From the NCBI GenBank assembly GCA_965202745.1, contig CBDBCB010000017.1:1-64000 (forward strand): DNA of 64,000 nt, in the 5' to 3' direction. Below, piece after piece: positions 54,856-64,000 of this stretch (position 1 is the stretch's first letter; each line of letters opens with the position of its first letter). The notes under the pieces are model-generated. The model saw only the letters and a program-made list of their open reading frames with translations, did no database searches and was not told the DNA's origin. The position numbers and the translations under genes were made by a program. Source of the stretch: JACKII01 sp965202745. GTDB lineage: Bacteria; Pseudomonadota; Alphaproteobacteria; Bin95.

Positions 54856-54991
54856 TCATCATCTGATTGGCCTAACGGCCAACGCGCCTCGGAACGTGCT
54901 TGCTATTTGAGGGCATCACGCCACAAGGCGCGGTGCCAAGGGGCCGACTTTTGCGCCGCCCCAGTGGCAGGTTTTTACGCCGCCGTTGACA

Positions 54992-55697
54992 TATTCGCCC
55001 TTGCTATGATTGATTGTGGCGTGCGCCATGGTTGCCCGAACAGCGCTGTAAGCCTTGAATTCATCAGTGATCAGCAGCGAGCCTTCGGGATCGACGCTGC
55101 TACGAATGAAGTTTAGAATGTCCTTGCCAGTCAGACTGCTGGCGACACGGGCAACGACTTTACCGCCGCGTTTTACCGCGCCAATAACCGACGTTTTGCG
55201 TGTCCCTCTTCATCGCGGAGGAGGTGGAGGAGGTAAATCATTGTTATCAAAACGTTTATTTCGCTTGTGTGGTTTACCACCTACATATCTTTCGTCAGCT
55301 TCAACAATTCCTTGTAACAGGATTTCACCCTGCTTGCTTGCCATTTCAGCGCGGATGCGTTTCTGCATAAACCATGCTGATTTTTGATTCATATCTAGAT
55401 CACGGGCAAGCTGACAACTTGATAGGCTTTTCCTGGCATTAACAATCAAGGCAACACCCAAAAACCATTTTTGAAGGGGTATTTTGGTTTTTTCAAAGAC
55501 TGTACCAGCCAGGACGTTGAAGCTGGATTTGCATCCATGACAGTTCCATCGGCCAATGCGGTCTTGATCATCTTTACAAGCCACGTTTGTAGCCCCGCAA
55601 TGCGGGCAATGTGGATCATCGCCCCAGCGAACTTTTCTAAATGCGCAATGCAGGCTTCCTGATCCGGAAACTTATAAAAAACGCTGGTGATGTTCAT
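54992..55697 (-). pseudogene. IS1595-family transposase relic, cut by IS21
   Basis: Pieces in order: MNITSVFYKFPDQEACIAHL; WGDDPHCPHCGATNVACKD after a one-base shift near 55635; WNCHGCKSSFNVLAGTVFEK; IVEADERYVGGKPH (DERY motif); a TGA at about 55210 inside a Gly/Arg/Pro stretch; then SVIGAVKRGGKVVARVASSL, LLITDEFKAY and NHSKGEY where IS21 begins. Zinc-ribbon plus DDE-like core of ISXO2-type transposases. One frameshift, one nonsense change and loss of the C-terminus. Confidence 0.82.
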
Positions 55698-56052
55698 GAT
55701 TTCCTCCGTGTGCAACATATATAGCATCAAATGCGCAAAGGATTAAGCCCTTAACTACTAATTGCGAATTTTATTATGACCCAATATAATATCATGATTA
55801 TAAAATTTACTGTTATTGTTATAAAAATTGAAATACGATGAGAATCTAAGAAATTCACATCGTGTTGCTTAAGCTAGGGCCACTGCTTGAACCAAATAAT
55901 TTTGTTTGTAGACGGTCTGTACTGTATGATGGCATTTATGTTCCTGGCGCTTAAAAACAAATCACCCTTCTTCCAATAAGGACTATCGAATTCAGCTTCT
56001 TGTATGTCGTTCAGGTGCAGCGGGTCGCTATTGCGGCTAGCATGACCATAGA

Positions 56053-57019
56053 TGTCCCATCCAGGAAGGTAATATGGCTGTTTCCTGACCAGCTCTAGTT
56101 TGAGTTTTCGCCATCCCTTCATTGCCTGCAAGGGCGTCTTGCTGCCCAGGGCTGATTGCAGCAGCTGCTGGGTGTAAAGCCAGACATAGCGAAGCAGCGT
56201 GGCTTCCAGAACCTCGCCGGATCGGAAGGGATGGCTCTGCAGAACCTCTTCGATGCGGCCATTGAACCGTTCGACCATACCGTTGGTCTGAGGTGACCTA
56301 GGCGGCGTCAGGCGATGATCGATATCGAGGGCGGCGCCCAGCGTGTCGCATTCATGCGCGCCTGTTGCGGCGCGCTGGCGCAGACCGAAGAGGCGATCCG
56401 TGAACTCTTTTCCATTATCCGGGAGTATGGGGCGGATCCGCATCGGGCAGGCGCGCTCCAGGGCGCGCAGGAAGCGCCGGGCATTGGCCGCTGTCTTGCT
56501 GTTGTAGACCCTGACAACAACCCAACGCGTTGCCCTGTCGATGGCCACGAAGAGGGAACGGCGGCGGCTCCCATCTGCCATCGGTGGCAGGTATTTCAGG
56601 TCGATGGGGATGGAACCGGGTTCATAGGCTTTGAAGGCGCTGTGCTTTGGCCGGGGCGATGCTGCTTTCAGGGCGCGCAGGGCCCCCACGCCATGCCGAC
56701 GCAAGCAGCGGTCAAGGCCAGAGCGGGAGGCCTTCGGGTTCAAGAACTCGCGCACCACCGCCAGCAGATCATCCAGCGAGACCAAAAGCGTCTTGCGGAG
56801 GGCCACCGCGACAGCTTCCTGCGCTGGCGTCAACGTCGTCTGAAGGCGATGGGGCGTGTGGCTGCGATCCTCCACGCTGGCACGCTGGCGCCATTTCCAT
56901 ACGGTCTGTTCCGTGGTCCCGTGACGCTCGGCAAGAACCCACGCAGGGTCGTCACTGGCCTGTATGGCCGCCCTGATCTTCGGTGGCGTCGTCGCCTGAC
57001 TGTGAAGCTTGATCACCAT
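56053..57019 (-). CDS. IS481-family transposase (copy 3), open into the host gene
   Basis: Intact transposase with the same domains as copy 1 (GTTEQTVWKWRQR, FVAIDRATRW, LPDNGKEF, GMVERFNGRIEE). The frame has no stop inside the element and continues in frame with the host arylsulfotransferase for about 60 codons to a stop at 55874, giving a predicted fusion of 381 residues. This is the best candidate in the window for an active copy. Confidence 0.87.
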
Positions 57020-57111
57020 GTCGCTCTCCCATCCCGCGCCTCGGTCAAAACACAGCGTGCCATGAAAAACGCAGAGCGACGAGGGGCTATCCGATCAGCC
57101 AGGATGGAACA
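56053..57111 (-). mobile_element. IS481-family insertion sequence, copy 3, full length (1059 bp)
   Basis: Same ends and same length as copy 1 (TGTTCCATCCTGG and TGTCCCATCCTGG). It interrupts the arylsulfotransferase-like gene in the same orientation. Exact target duplication is not seen; the flanks CCTAGT and TCTATG are only loosely alike. Confidence 0.88.
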
Positions 57112-58010
57112 ACTAGGCAAGATAACCCAGGTTGTTGTCGATCAGTACTTGTGCCAGTGAAACTTCAAACGTTTCTTTACCATCGTTTAAAATATGAACG
57201 ATGCCGTTGTATTCGAACTGCTTGTCAAAGCCCGGAACAGTCTGTGGTTCGATATTGACCGGCGCCCAAACGCCGCCTTCGTTGCTGCGCTCGATGCTGT
57301 GGTGATACAGCCGGTCGATCATCCAAATGCGTTTTCCGCAGGCGTCGATCTTGACGATGGGTGCCGATTGGTCACTATAGACCAGGGTACCATCTTCCGG
57401 CGGCAGCGGGTGGGTCATCCGCACCCGGTCGGGCAATTCGTGTGCGTGGACGTTCTCTAGCTCTGATTGCAGCTTCACGCGGCTCTAGATGTCTTCATAG
57501 TCCGGCAGCCATCGGTGGACAGTCTTTTGCGTGTTGAGGTCCACCAGTTCGGCAGTGCTCCGGCTGATGTACCCGTCATACCCGGCAACAACAACATAAC
57601 CGGCATCTGGTTTGCTGCCTGCTGGGTAATTAAAAACAAACCCTGAGCGCTCCTCAAAGCGTTGCTGATTGGCCAGCAGTCCCGGTTTGTTACCCTCCAT
57701 CAGGAGTTTAACGACCTGTTTGGTATTTTCGGGGATCGTCGCGGTATCAATGGATGCTTCGCCTAGCGCGCCGAATCGCTCGCTGCCTTTTGTCGTGATG
57801 TGCACGACTGCACCGAACAGCACAGCAGCCACACAAAACACCAGGAAAATCAGCCCTACGACCCAGACTTCCAGCTTCCCAAACAAAATGCGCTCAAACA
57901 TATTTTCTCCGCTTTTCATCTGTCTGGGTTGTGCCGGTCAGTATGGACTTAACAATCCCATTTTCTAGCGCATTTGCGGCACCTGTCATCGTGACGCGAT
58001 GACCTTATTT

Positions 58011-58758
58011 CTACCCAAGCCGCCGCCGGTAAAGTGCGATTAGGCGTTCCCAATGCCGCTCGGCGGCAAGCTTATCATAGCACCAGCGGACCGGGAAAGG
58101 CGAAGCCGTGATGCACGCCTAGATGGATCTCCAACTCGCCTGAATTGCCAGAAGCGTCGAACAGGCCTTTCAGTGTTTTCACCATGTCCAGCGGTGCCAG
58201 TTCGTCATGTTCTGCGCAGGAAATATACAGCTCGCCTGCGGCTTTGCCCAAGGTCAGGTGCGGGCTCTCTTCCGCTTCTTCGTTCACCAGCCAGGTGCCA
58301 TAGAAAGACGCAGCCGCGGCGATCCGGTCCGGAAAACGCGCAGCCGCAGCCAGGGAATAAGGGCCGCTCATGCAATAACCATGGGTGCCGACGGGGCCGC
58401 TGCTGATCGCCGGGTCGGCATCGATGTAGGCCAGCATGGCTGCCACGTCGTTCATTACCGGCGGGATAGTCATTTTGGTCCGCACGGCGCGCATGCGCTG
58501 TTGCTCGGCGCTGCCCTTTTCCAGCACTTGCTCCGAGTTGTATTTCGTATCCCGGCCGGCCCGGTAATAGAGGTTGGGCAGCAGTACCGCATAGCCCACC
58601 GTAGCAAGCCGGCGGGCCATGTCATAAAGCTCGTCGCGGATTCCGGGCGCATCCATCAGCATCAGGACTGCCGGCGTCGGCGCCCCCCGTTCCGGGCGGC
58701 AGACAAAGGCCTCCATCGCGCCGTCGGGTGTGGCGATGTCGGTGATGGTCTCGAACAT
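58011..58758 (-). pseudogene. Dienelactone hydrolase-family protein with 3' frameshift
   Basis: Alpha/beta hydrolase with Cys nucleophile in THGYCMSGPYSLAAAA, Asp in CAEHDELAPLDM and His in LGVHHGFAFPG. The frame stops at 58075 after FPGPLVL, but the expected C-terminus continues in another frame as WCYDKLAAERHWERLIALYR to TAG at 58011. One base is lost or gained near 58085. All catalytic residues are kept, so the shortened protein might still fold; it could also be a sequence error. Confidence 0.78.
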
Positions 58759-58922
58759 GGGGCGGTTCCTTGTCTGATTAGCGCTCGGCGCTCATTCGGC
58801 GCTCAGACTATACGCAATTGTACAGAATCTAAATCGCACTGGTTTACCGGGTGGTAAGGGGGGCGGTGCGAAAGTGCGGGTGGGTGAAGAAGTCGTGTAG
58901 TGAATTCGATCGGGAGTGTCTT

Positions 58923-59689
58923 TTGCTAAGATTCAACCATACATCCAAAGCCACCATGGCCACTGTTGCGCTGGCCATCGGAACAGTTGGCTTGGCACCC
59001 CAGTCGGCGTCGGCGTATCAGATCTTCTTTTGGCGAAGACCTTAACAACAGCGCGAGTATCGCGTTGTCGAGCACGCCAAACGAAACCGCGGCTGAGAAC
59101 CAGTTCCTGAACGTGCTTTCAGGTGTTGGCACGGAAAATTTCGAGAGCTTTTCCACGGGTGTCGGCGCGCCATTGGCATTGTCCTTTCCGGGGGCGGCCG
59201 GTGCGACTTTGAGCGCGGGCTCTGGCGCGGTTGCGACTGTAACGCCGGGCTCGACCAATGGGGCTGGCCGGTACGGAACGTCCGGCAGCAACTTCTTTGA
59301 GATGTCCGCTGGCGGTGCCGGCAATTTCGTCGTCGATTTCTCCAGCGATGTGGCGGCCTTTGGCTTTTACGGCATCGACATCGGTGATTTTGGCGGGTAG
59401 TTGCAAATCCAGCTGAACGAAACGTCAAACACGCTGCTCACTGTCAATAATACGATTGGTTCTGGCGGCAGTACGGATGGCTCTGTTCTTCGGTATCGTC
59501 GACGAAGATGGTGATGAGGAATTCACCCAAACCAGCTTCCTGACCTCTACCGGCAGCGGCGACGTGTTTGCGTTTGACGACATGACCGTCGGCTCCCGCG
59601 CGCAGGTCGCCTCCGAACCGGCAACCTTGGCCACGCTCGGCCTTGGGGTTGCCGGCCTGACGGCCTTCAGGCGAACCCGGAAAAGCTAG
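58923..59689 (+). pseudogene. PEP-CTERM exosortase-target protein, several lesions
   Basis: A TTG start after GGGAGTGTCT gives a signal peptide (TSKATMATVALAIGTVGLAP). An extra T near 59030 shifts the frame to FGEDLNNSASIALSS and SGSNFFEMSAGGAGNFVVDF; a TAG at 59398 interrupts GDIGDFGG-LQIQLNE; another shift near 59480 leads to FGIVDEDGDEEFTQTSF and the sorting end SEPATLATLGLGVAGLTAFR with RRTRKS-like basic tail. PEP-CTERM proteins are cut by an exosortase and go to the surface or matrix. Confidence 0.8.
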
Positions 59690-59762
59690 GGCTGTCCGGA
59701 TACCAGGCTGAATGCCGCGCTTCCATCCAATCGGGAGCGTGGCATCTGCCGTGGATATTATT

Positions 59763-60581
59763 CTACGCCAGCTGGTGGTGGCGGGACCATTCGTAAAGCG
59801 CGATGGCCGTCGCATTGGAAACGTTCAGGCTTTCCATTTTGGCGGCGATGGGAATCTCCACCAGGCCGTCACAACTGCGCGCGGTTAACATGCGCAGGCC
59901 TTTGCCTTCCGCACCCAGAATCCAGGCTGTCCTGGCCGGCGGTGCTTCCTGGCTCAGTCGCTGCGGTGCCGGGTGATCCAGGCCCAGGCACCAGAACCCG
60001 GCCTCTTTTAATTGCTCGATGGTACGGCGAAGGTTCGGTGCTTCGGCAACTGCCACCTGATCCAGCGCACCTGACGCGGCTTTGGCCAGCGCCCCGGTCT
60101 CATTCGCGGCATTGTGCCGGGTGATGACCAGGCCCGTCGCACCAAACGCCGCCGCCGAGCGCAGGATCGCGCCGACATTGCGTGGGTCGGTAATTTCATC
60201 CAGCACCAAAATCACTGCGGCGGAGGAGTCTGCGGCGCTGGCGAGCAGGTCCTCGACGGCCAGCGGTGGCAATGGGCGCGCATACGCCGCAACGCCCTGG
60301 TGTACTGCTTCGGGGCCGACCAGCCCGTCCAGCATGTCCCGGTCCACGACCTCCGGCGGCACACCGCCGCGCAATTCGCCGCCGAAGCGCTCGATAAAGG
60401 CGGCCGTTGCCAGTACTTTGTTGACCTGGCGGCGGGGGTTGGCCAGCGCGCCCAGAACCGCGTGCCGGCCATAAAGCCAGATGTTCCGGCTGCCGCTTTC
60501 CGGCTTGCCGCGCCGGGTTGAGGGTCGCTTGCGCGGGTGTTCGTTCCGGTTGCCGCCGCGTGATCTGCCGGGATGGGCCAT
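59763..60581 (-). CDS. rlmB: 23S rRNA (guanosine-2'-O-)-methyltransferase RlmB-like
   Basis: SpoU/TrmH-family methyltransferase of about 272 residues. WLYGRHAVLGALANPRRQV is the substrate-binding N-domain; ILVLDEITDPRNVGAILRSA, AWILGAEGKGLR and IPIAAKMESLNVSNATAIAL are the three knot motifs. The start at 60581 follows a basic lead (RSRGGNRNEHPRKRPSTRRG). The longer frame to 61013 runs through tRNA genes and is not coding. Confidence 0.92.
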   Translation of the reverse strand: MAHPGRSRGGNRNEHPRKRPSTRRGKPESGSRNIWLYGRHAVLGALANPRRQVNKVLATAAFIERFGGELRGGVPPEVVDRDMLDGLVGPEAVHQGVAAYARPLPPLAVEDLLASAADSSAAVILVLDEITDPRNVGAILRSAAAFGATGLVITRHNAANETGALAKAASGALDQVAVAEAPNLRRTIEQLKEAGFWCLGLDHPAPQRLSQEAPPARTAWILGAEGKGLRMLTARSCDGLVEIPIAAKMESLNVSNATAIALYEWSRHHQLA

Positions 60582-60738
60582 GGGCCGGTATTCTCCAATG
60601 GGCGCATTAAGCGCGGGCGTATGGTTCTGTCCGAGTGGATTTGACAACGTATCCGTAGTTGACAGCGTGGGGTCCCCGCAATATGTGTCCGCACCTTGCT
60701 GACGCGACGCGATCGCCTTTCGGGGCTTTGGCGGTAAT

Positions 60739-60824
60739 GGAGGGGTGCCCGAGTGGCTAAAGGGGACGGGCTGTAAACCCGTTGGCGTACGCCTACGTTG
60801 GTTCGAATCCAACTCCCTCCACCA
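60739..60824 (+). tRNA. tRNA-Tyr (GTA)
   Basis: 86 nt with a long variable arm. Acceptor GGAGGGG pairs with TCCCTCC and CCA is encoded; anticodon GTA lies in GGGCTGTAAACCC; T-loop GGTTCGAATCC. Confidence 0.96.
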
Positions 60825-60842
60825 TCGCGAAAGCAAGCAGGT

Positions 60843-60916
60843 GCGGGTGTAGTTCAATGGTAGAACCCCAGCCTTCCAAGCTGGTCGTGTGGGTTCGATT
60901 CCCATCACCCGCTCCA
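60843..60916 (+). tRNA. tRNA-Gly (TCC)
   Basis: 74 nt. Acceptor GCGGGTG pairs with CACCCGC and CCA is encoded; anticodon TCC lies in CAGCCTTCCAAGCTG; T-loop GGTTCGATTCC. Confidence 0.96.
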
Positions 60917-61285
60917 CCAGCGTTTCTGTGCTCCGGACCGGTGTCGGCATCAGAAGTTTGATGAAATTTGGGTTTGGATCGCCGAGGAAACCAACAGACC
61001 ATGGCGAAGGCAAAATTCGAGCGTAATAAGCCGCACTGCAACATCGGCACGATTGGCCATGTTGATCACGGCAAGACGTCTTTGACGGCAGCGATTACCA
61101 AAGTGCTGGCAGAAGCTGGCGGTGCGGAATTCCAGGCATATGACAGCATCGACAAGGCGCCGGAAGAGCGGGCTCGTGGCATCACGATCTCGACGGCGCA
61201 TGTGGAGTACGAGACGGGAGCCCGTCACTACGCCCACGTCGACTGCCCCGGCCACGCTGACTATGTGAAGAACATGATCACGGGT

Positions 61286-61317
<32 letters not shown>

Positions 61318-61342
61318 ATCGGCGGCCGACGGCCCGATGCCG

Positions 61343-61377
<35 letters not shown>

Positions 61378-62029
61378 CGGCGTGCCGGCGCTGGTGGTGT
61401 TCCTGAACAAAGTCGACCAGGTGGACGACGAGGAACTGCTGGAGCTGGTGGAGCTTGAAGTTCGCGAGCTGCTGTCCTCCTACGACTTTCCGGGCGACGA
61501 TATTCCGATCATCAAAGGCTCGGCCCTGGCAGCGCTGGAAGATTCCAACAAGGAAATCGGCCACGACGCGATCCTGGAGCTGATGACCGCGGTTGACGAG
61601 TACATCCCGCAGCCGGACCGCCCGATCGACCATCCGTTCCTGATGCCGATCGAGGACGTGTTCTCGATCTCCGGCCGTGGCACGGTGGTGACCGGCCGCA
61701 TCGAAACCGGTGTGGTCAAGGTCGGCGAGGAAATCGAGATCATCGGTATCCGCGACACGTCGAAAACGACGGTGACCGGCGTTGAAATGTTCCGCAAGCT
61801 GCTGGACCAGGGCCAGGCCGGCGACAACGTGGGTTGCTTGCTGCGTGGTGTTGGCCGCGAAGATGTGGAGCGTGGCCAGGTTCTGGCCAAGCCGGGCTCG
61901 ATCACGCCGCACACGAAGTTCAAGTGCGAGTGCTACGTGCTGACGAAGGAAGAGGGTGGCCGTCACACGCCGTTCTTCTCCAACTACCGCCCGCAGCTCT
62001 ACTTCCGCACGACGGACGTGACTGGCACG

Positions 62030-63031
62030 CTGTGTTTTGACCGAGGCGCGGGATGGGAGAGCGACATGGTGATCAAGCTTCACAGTCAGGCGACGACGCC
62101 ACCGAAGATCAGGGCGGCCATACAGGCCAGTGACGACCCTGCGTGGGTTCTTGCCGAGCGTCACGGGACCACGGAACAGACCGTATGGAAATGGCACCAG
62201 CGTGCCAGCGTGGAGGATCGCAGCCACACGCCCCATCGCCTTCAGACGACGTTGACGCCAGCGCAGGAAGCTGTCGCCGTGGCCCTCCGCAAGACGCTTT
62301 TGGTCTCGCTGGATGATCTGCTGGCGGTGGTGCGCGAGTTCTTGAACCTGAATGCCTCCCGCTCTGGCCTTGACCGCTGCTTGCGTCGGCATGGCGTGGG
62401 GGGCCTGCGCGCCCTGAAAGCAGCATCGCCCCGGCCAAAGCACAGCGCCTTCAAAGCCTATGAACCCGGTTCCATCCCCATCAACCTGAAATACCTGCCA
62501 CCGATGGCAGAGAGAGCCGCCGCCGTTCCCTCTTCGTGGCCATCGACAGGGCAACGCGTTGGGTTGTTGTCAGGGTCTACAACAGCAAGACAGCGGCCAA
62601 TGCCCGGCGCTTCCTGCGCGCCCTGGAGCGCGCCTGCCCGATGCGGATCCGCCCCATACTCCCGGATAATGGAAAAGAGTTCACGGATCGCCTCTTCGGT
62701 CTGCGCCAGCGCGCCGCAACAGGCGCGCATGAATGCGACACGCTGGGCGCCGCCCTCGATATCGATCATCGCCTGACGCTGCCTAGGTCACCTCAGACCA
62801 ACGGTATGGTCGAACGGTTCAATGGCCGCATCGAAGAGGTTCTGCAGAGCCATCCCTTCCGATCCGGCGAGGTTCTGGAAGCCACGCTGCTTCGCTATGT
62901 CTGGCTTTACACCCAGCAACTGCCGCAATCAGCCCTGGGCAGCAAGACGCCCTTGCAGGCAATGAAGGGATGGCGAAAACTCAAACTAGAGCTGGTCAGG
63001 AAACAGCCATATTACCTTCCAGGATGGGACA
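62030..63031 (+). mobile_element. IS481-family insertion sequence, copy 2, left end removed
   Basis: 1002 bp. The right end (ACCTTCCAGGATGGGACA) is complete; the left end lacks the first 56 bp of copies 1 and 3, including the inverted repeat. At the left junction tuf and IS share TGGCACG, so the join is at 7 bp of microhomology. Confidence 0.87.
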
Positions 63032-63036
63032 GCTAA
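62066..63036 (+). pseudogene. IS481-family transposase, frameshifted (copy 2)
   Basis: Identical start region to copy 1, but GCAGATGAGAGCC of copy 1 reads GCAGAGAGAGCC here: 2 bases are lost near 62510 and the frame changes. The second half (FVAIDRATRW to LPGWDS) is open from 62536 and stops at TAA 63034-63036, formed by the host bases after the IS end. Confidence 0.83.
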
Positions 63037-63043
63037 CTACCGC

Positions 63044-63075
<32 letters not shown>

Positions 63076-63308
63076 TGGCACGGTTGAGCTGCCGGAAGGC
63101 ACGGAGATGGTTATGCCGGGCGACAATATCGCCATGGGGGTGAACCTGATCGCGCCGATCGCGATGGATGAAGGTCTGCGCTTCGCCATCCGTGAAGGCG
63201 GCCGCACCGTCGGCGTCGTCGCAAGCATCATCGAGTAGTTAAGGTTCCGTCTGCCTTCGCGCACCGCTTGCATAGCGGTTGCGCGGGCGGTAGGTTGGCA
63301 CCGCCTGT

Positions 63309-63384
63309 AGGGGTGTAGCTCAATTGGTAGAGCGTCGGTCTCCAAAACCGAAGGCTGCGGGTTCGAGTCCCTCCGCCCCTGCCA
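63309..63384 (+). tRNA. tRNA-Trp (CCA)
   Basis: 76 nt. Acceptor AGGGGTG pairs with CGCCCCT and CCA is encoded; anticodon CCA lies in CGGTCTCCAAAACCG; T-loop GGTTCGAGTCC. The 185 bp between it and secE show no other gene. Confidence 0.96.
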
Positions 63385-63569
63385 GGCGCAAGCAGCTTCC
63401 TGTCCGGCCCGTTCAGCAAAATTTGTTGACATGGCCAGCAGAAAGCGCTTTTCTGAAGTCTCGTAGCGGGTCTGGATAATTTCGGGCTCCGTTTGTATTT
63501 CCAGACAGCCGACGTCTTGAAGCGCAACGTAATCGATCCCTAATCCGCAGTGACTGGCAACGGTAAGTA

Positions 63570-63761
63570 ATGGCAAATCCGGGTGCATTCATCCGTCAAG
63601 TCCGTCAGGAAGCCTCTAAGGTAACCTGGCCGACCCGCAAAGAAACCGGCATTACGACCCTGATGGTGTTCACCATGGCTGTTTTGGCTGCGCTGTTCTT
63701 CTTGGTGGTGGATCAGGTCCTTGGGCTGGCGGTCCGCTTTATTTTGGGTTTGGGAGCCTGA
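63570..63761 (+). CDS. secE: Preprotein translocase subunit SecE
   Basis: 63 residues, the short one-helix form of most alphaproteobacteria: FIRQVRQEASKVTWPTRKE, the amphipathic part, then TTLMVFTMAVLAALFFLVVD. Clamps SecY in the translocon. nusG follows after 3 bases. Confidence 0.95.
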   Translation: MANPGAFIRQVRQEASKVTWPTRKETGITTLMVFTMAVLAALFFLVVDQVLGLAVRFILGLGA

Positions 63762-63764
63762 TCA

Positions 63765-64000
63765 TTGGCGTCTCGTTGGTATGTAATTCACGTTTTTTCG
63801 GGCTTTGAGAAGAAAATCGCCCAGTCGATCCGCGAGCAGGCGGACAAGCTGGGTATTGGCGACCACATCCAAGAGGTGTTGGTTCCTACCGAAGAAGTCT
63901 TCCAGGTTCGCCGTGGCCAGAAGGTCAAATCGGAGAGCAAGTTCTTTCCCGGCTATGTGCTGGTCCAGATGGACATGACCGACCATGCGTGGAACTTGGT
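63765..64000 (+). CDS. nusG: Transcription termination/antitermination factor NusG (5' part)
   Basis: Starts with TTG at 63765, 3 bases after the secE stop: ASRWYVIHVFSGFEKKIAQS, IREQADKLGIGDHIQEVLVP, TEEVFQVRRGQKVKSESKFF and PGYVLVQMDMTDHAWNLV, the NGN domain. It runs off the window at 64000. No ATG in frame comes early enough to serve instead, so a TTG start is used. Confidence 0.94.
   Translation, partial: MASRWYVIHVFSGFEKKIAQSIREQADKLGIGDHIQEVLVPTEEVFQVRRGQKVKSESKFFPGYVLVQMDMTDHAWNL

Larger units (their letters stand above)
52529..54991 (+). mobile_element. IS21-family insertion sequence
   Basis: About 2463 bp with istA and istB. Ends: TGTTGTCGCGGGCGGCGTAA on the left and, read inward, TGTCAACGGCGGCGTAAAA on the right; internal repeats GGCGTAAAAGTCGG and GCGCAAAAGTCGGC are typical of the multiple transposase sites of IS21. 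The left flank is the VOC gene and the right flank is inside an IS1595 transposase gene; no target duplication is visible, so one flank was changed after insertion. Confidence 0.87.
55758..57919 (-). pseudogene. Arylsulfotransferase (ASST)-family protein, split by IS481 and otherwise decayed
   Basis: N-terminal part from 57919 has a membrane anchor (VWVVGLIFLVFCVAAVLFGA) and GYVVVAGYDGYISRSTAELV. A TAG at 57485 breaks the frame, which then continues VKLQSELENVHAHELPDRV, RLYHHSIERSNEGGVWAPV and VSLAQVLIDNNLGYL up to the IS481 element. After it the gene resumes YGHASRNSDPLHLNDIQEAE, YWKKGDLFLSARNINAIIQY and RPSTNKIIWFKQ; a shift near 55885 leads to LKQHDVNFLDSHRISIF and a stop at 55758. The C-terminal third is missing. 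The 3' part is AT-rich. Confidence 0.8.

Noticed and set aside
58011..59400. Programmed frameshifting in the hydrolase and PEP-CTERM genes
   Set aside because: There is no slippery heptamer with a downstream structure that I can see, the PEP-CTERM gene also has an extra stop, and the two families are not known for recoding.
60582..61013. N-terminal extension of rlmB to 61013
   Set aside because: The extension reads antisense through the tRNA-Tyr and tRNA-Gly genes and the tuf leader. The ATG at 60581 gives the normal protein.

Overview
The window looks like part of an alphaproteobacterial chromosome. The evidence is gene order. A leftward block runs tsf-pyrH-frr-uppS-cdsA-dxr-rseP-bamA-fabZ-lpxA-lpxI-lpxB (45.4 to 33.5 kb). 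LpxI is used instead of LpxH, metF sits behind an ArsR-methyltransferase fusion, and an ELM1-family protein is present. The right edge carries tRNA-Tyr, tRNA-Gly, tuf, tRNA-Trp, secE and nusG. I cannot name the genus. Most of the DNA is GC-rich; visibly AT-rich patches lie at about 8.75-9.0 kb, 20.2-21.1 kb (a sulfotransferase) and 55.7-56.05 kb.

Layout. 0-8.6 kb is a decayed zone: a korB tail, a complete IS481-family element abutting a cut IS256-family element, a glpD tail, an intact aldo/keto reductase, then a group of oxidoreductase-type genes (a small possible alpha/beta-barrel protein, a FAD enzyme, a luciferase-like monooxygenase, pirin, a VOC protein) in which four of five are broken by frameshift or IS. 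9-24.4 kb is mixed: HiPIP, metF with its regulator, mlaA, a histidine kinase with a stop, argG, a Cys-less DJ-1 protein, a decayed acetyltransferase, a peptide-binding protein coupled to pyrE, TauE, Stf0 sulfotransferase, an alcohol dehydrogenase and a fumarate-lyase-family enzyme. 24.4-31.7 kb holds two copies of an internally deleted IS256 derivative flanking alkB, ELM1, a CoA-transferase and an M81 peptidase. 31.75-52.2 kb is intact: cytochromes b561 and c', gloA, the lipid A / outer membrane / isoprenoid / translation block, then LysR, a threonine-synthase-like enzyme, SDR, TRAP permease and acyl-CoA synthetase. 52.2-59.7 kb is decayed again: a broken VOC gene, IS21 next to an IS1595 relic, an arylsulfotransferase-like pseudogene split by IS481, a frameshifted dienelactone hydrolase and a frameshifted PEP-CTERM protein. 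59.7-64 kb has rlmB, three tRNAs, secE and nusG, and a tuf gene split by a third IS481 copy.

How it fits together. The central block makes envelope and translation components: lipid A precursors (FabZ, LpxA, LpxI, LpxB), phospholipid and polyprenyl carriers (CdsA, UppS, Dxr), outer membrane assembly (BamA, RseP) and ribosome support (Tsf, Frr, PyrH). lpxD and rpsB, normally part of this block, are absent here. The broken genes fall almost entirely among dispensable metabolism and around insertion sequences, while about 20 kb of core genes reads clean. I take this as real, ongoing gene decay driven partly by four IS families. Misassembly at repeated IS copies is the main alternative, above all at tuf.
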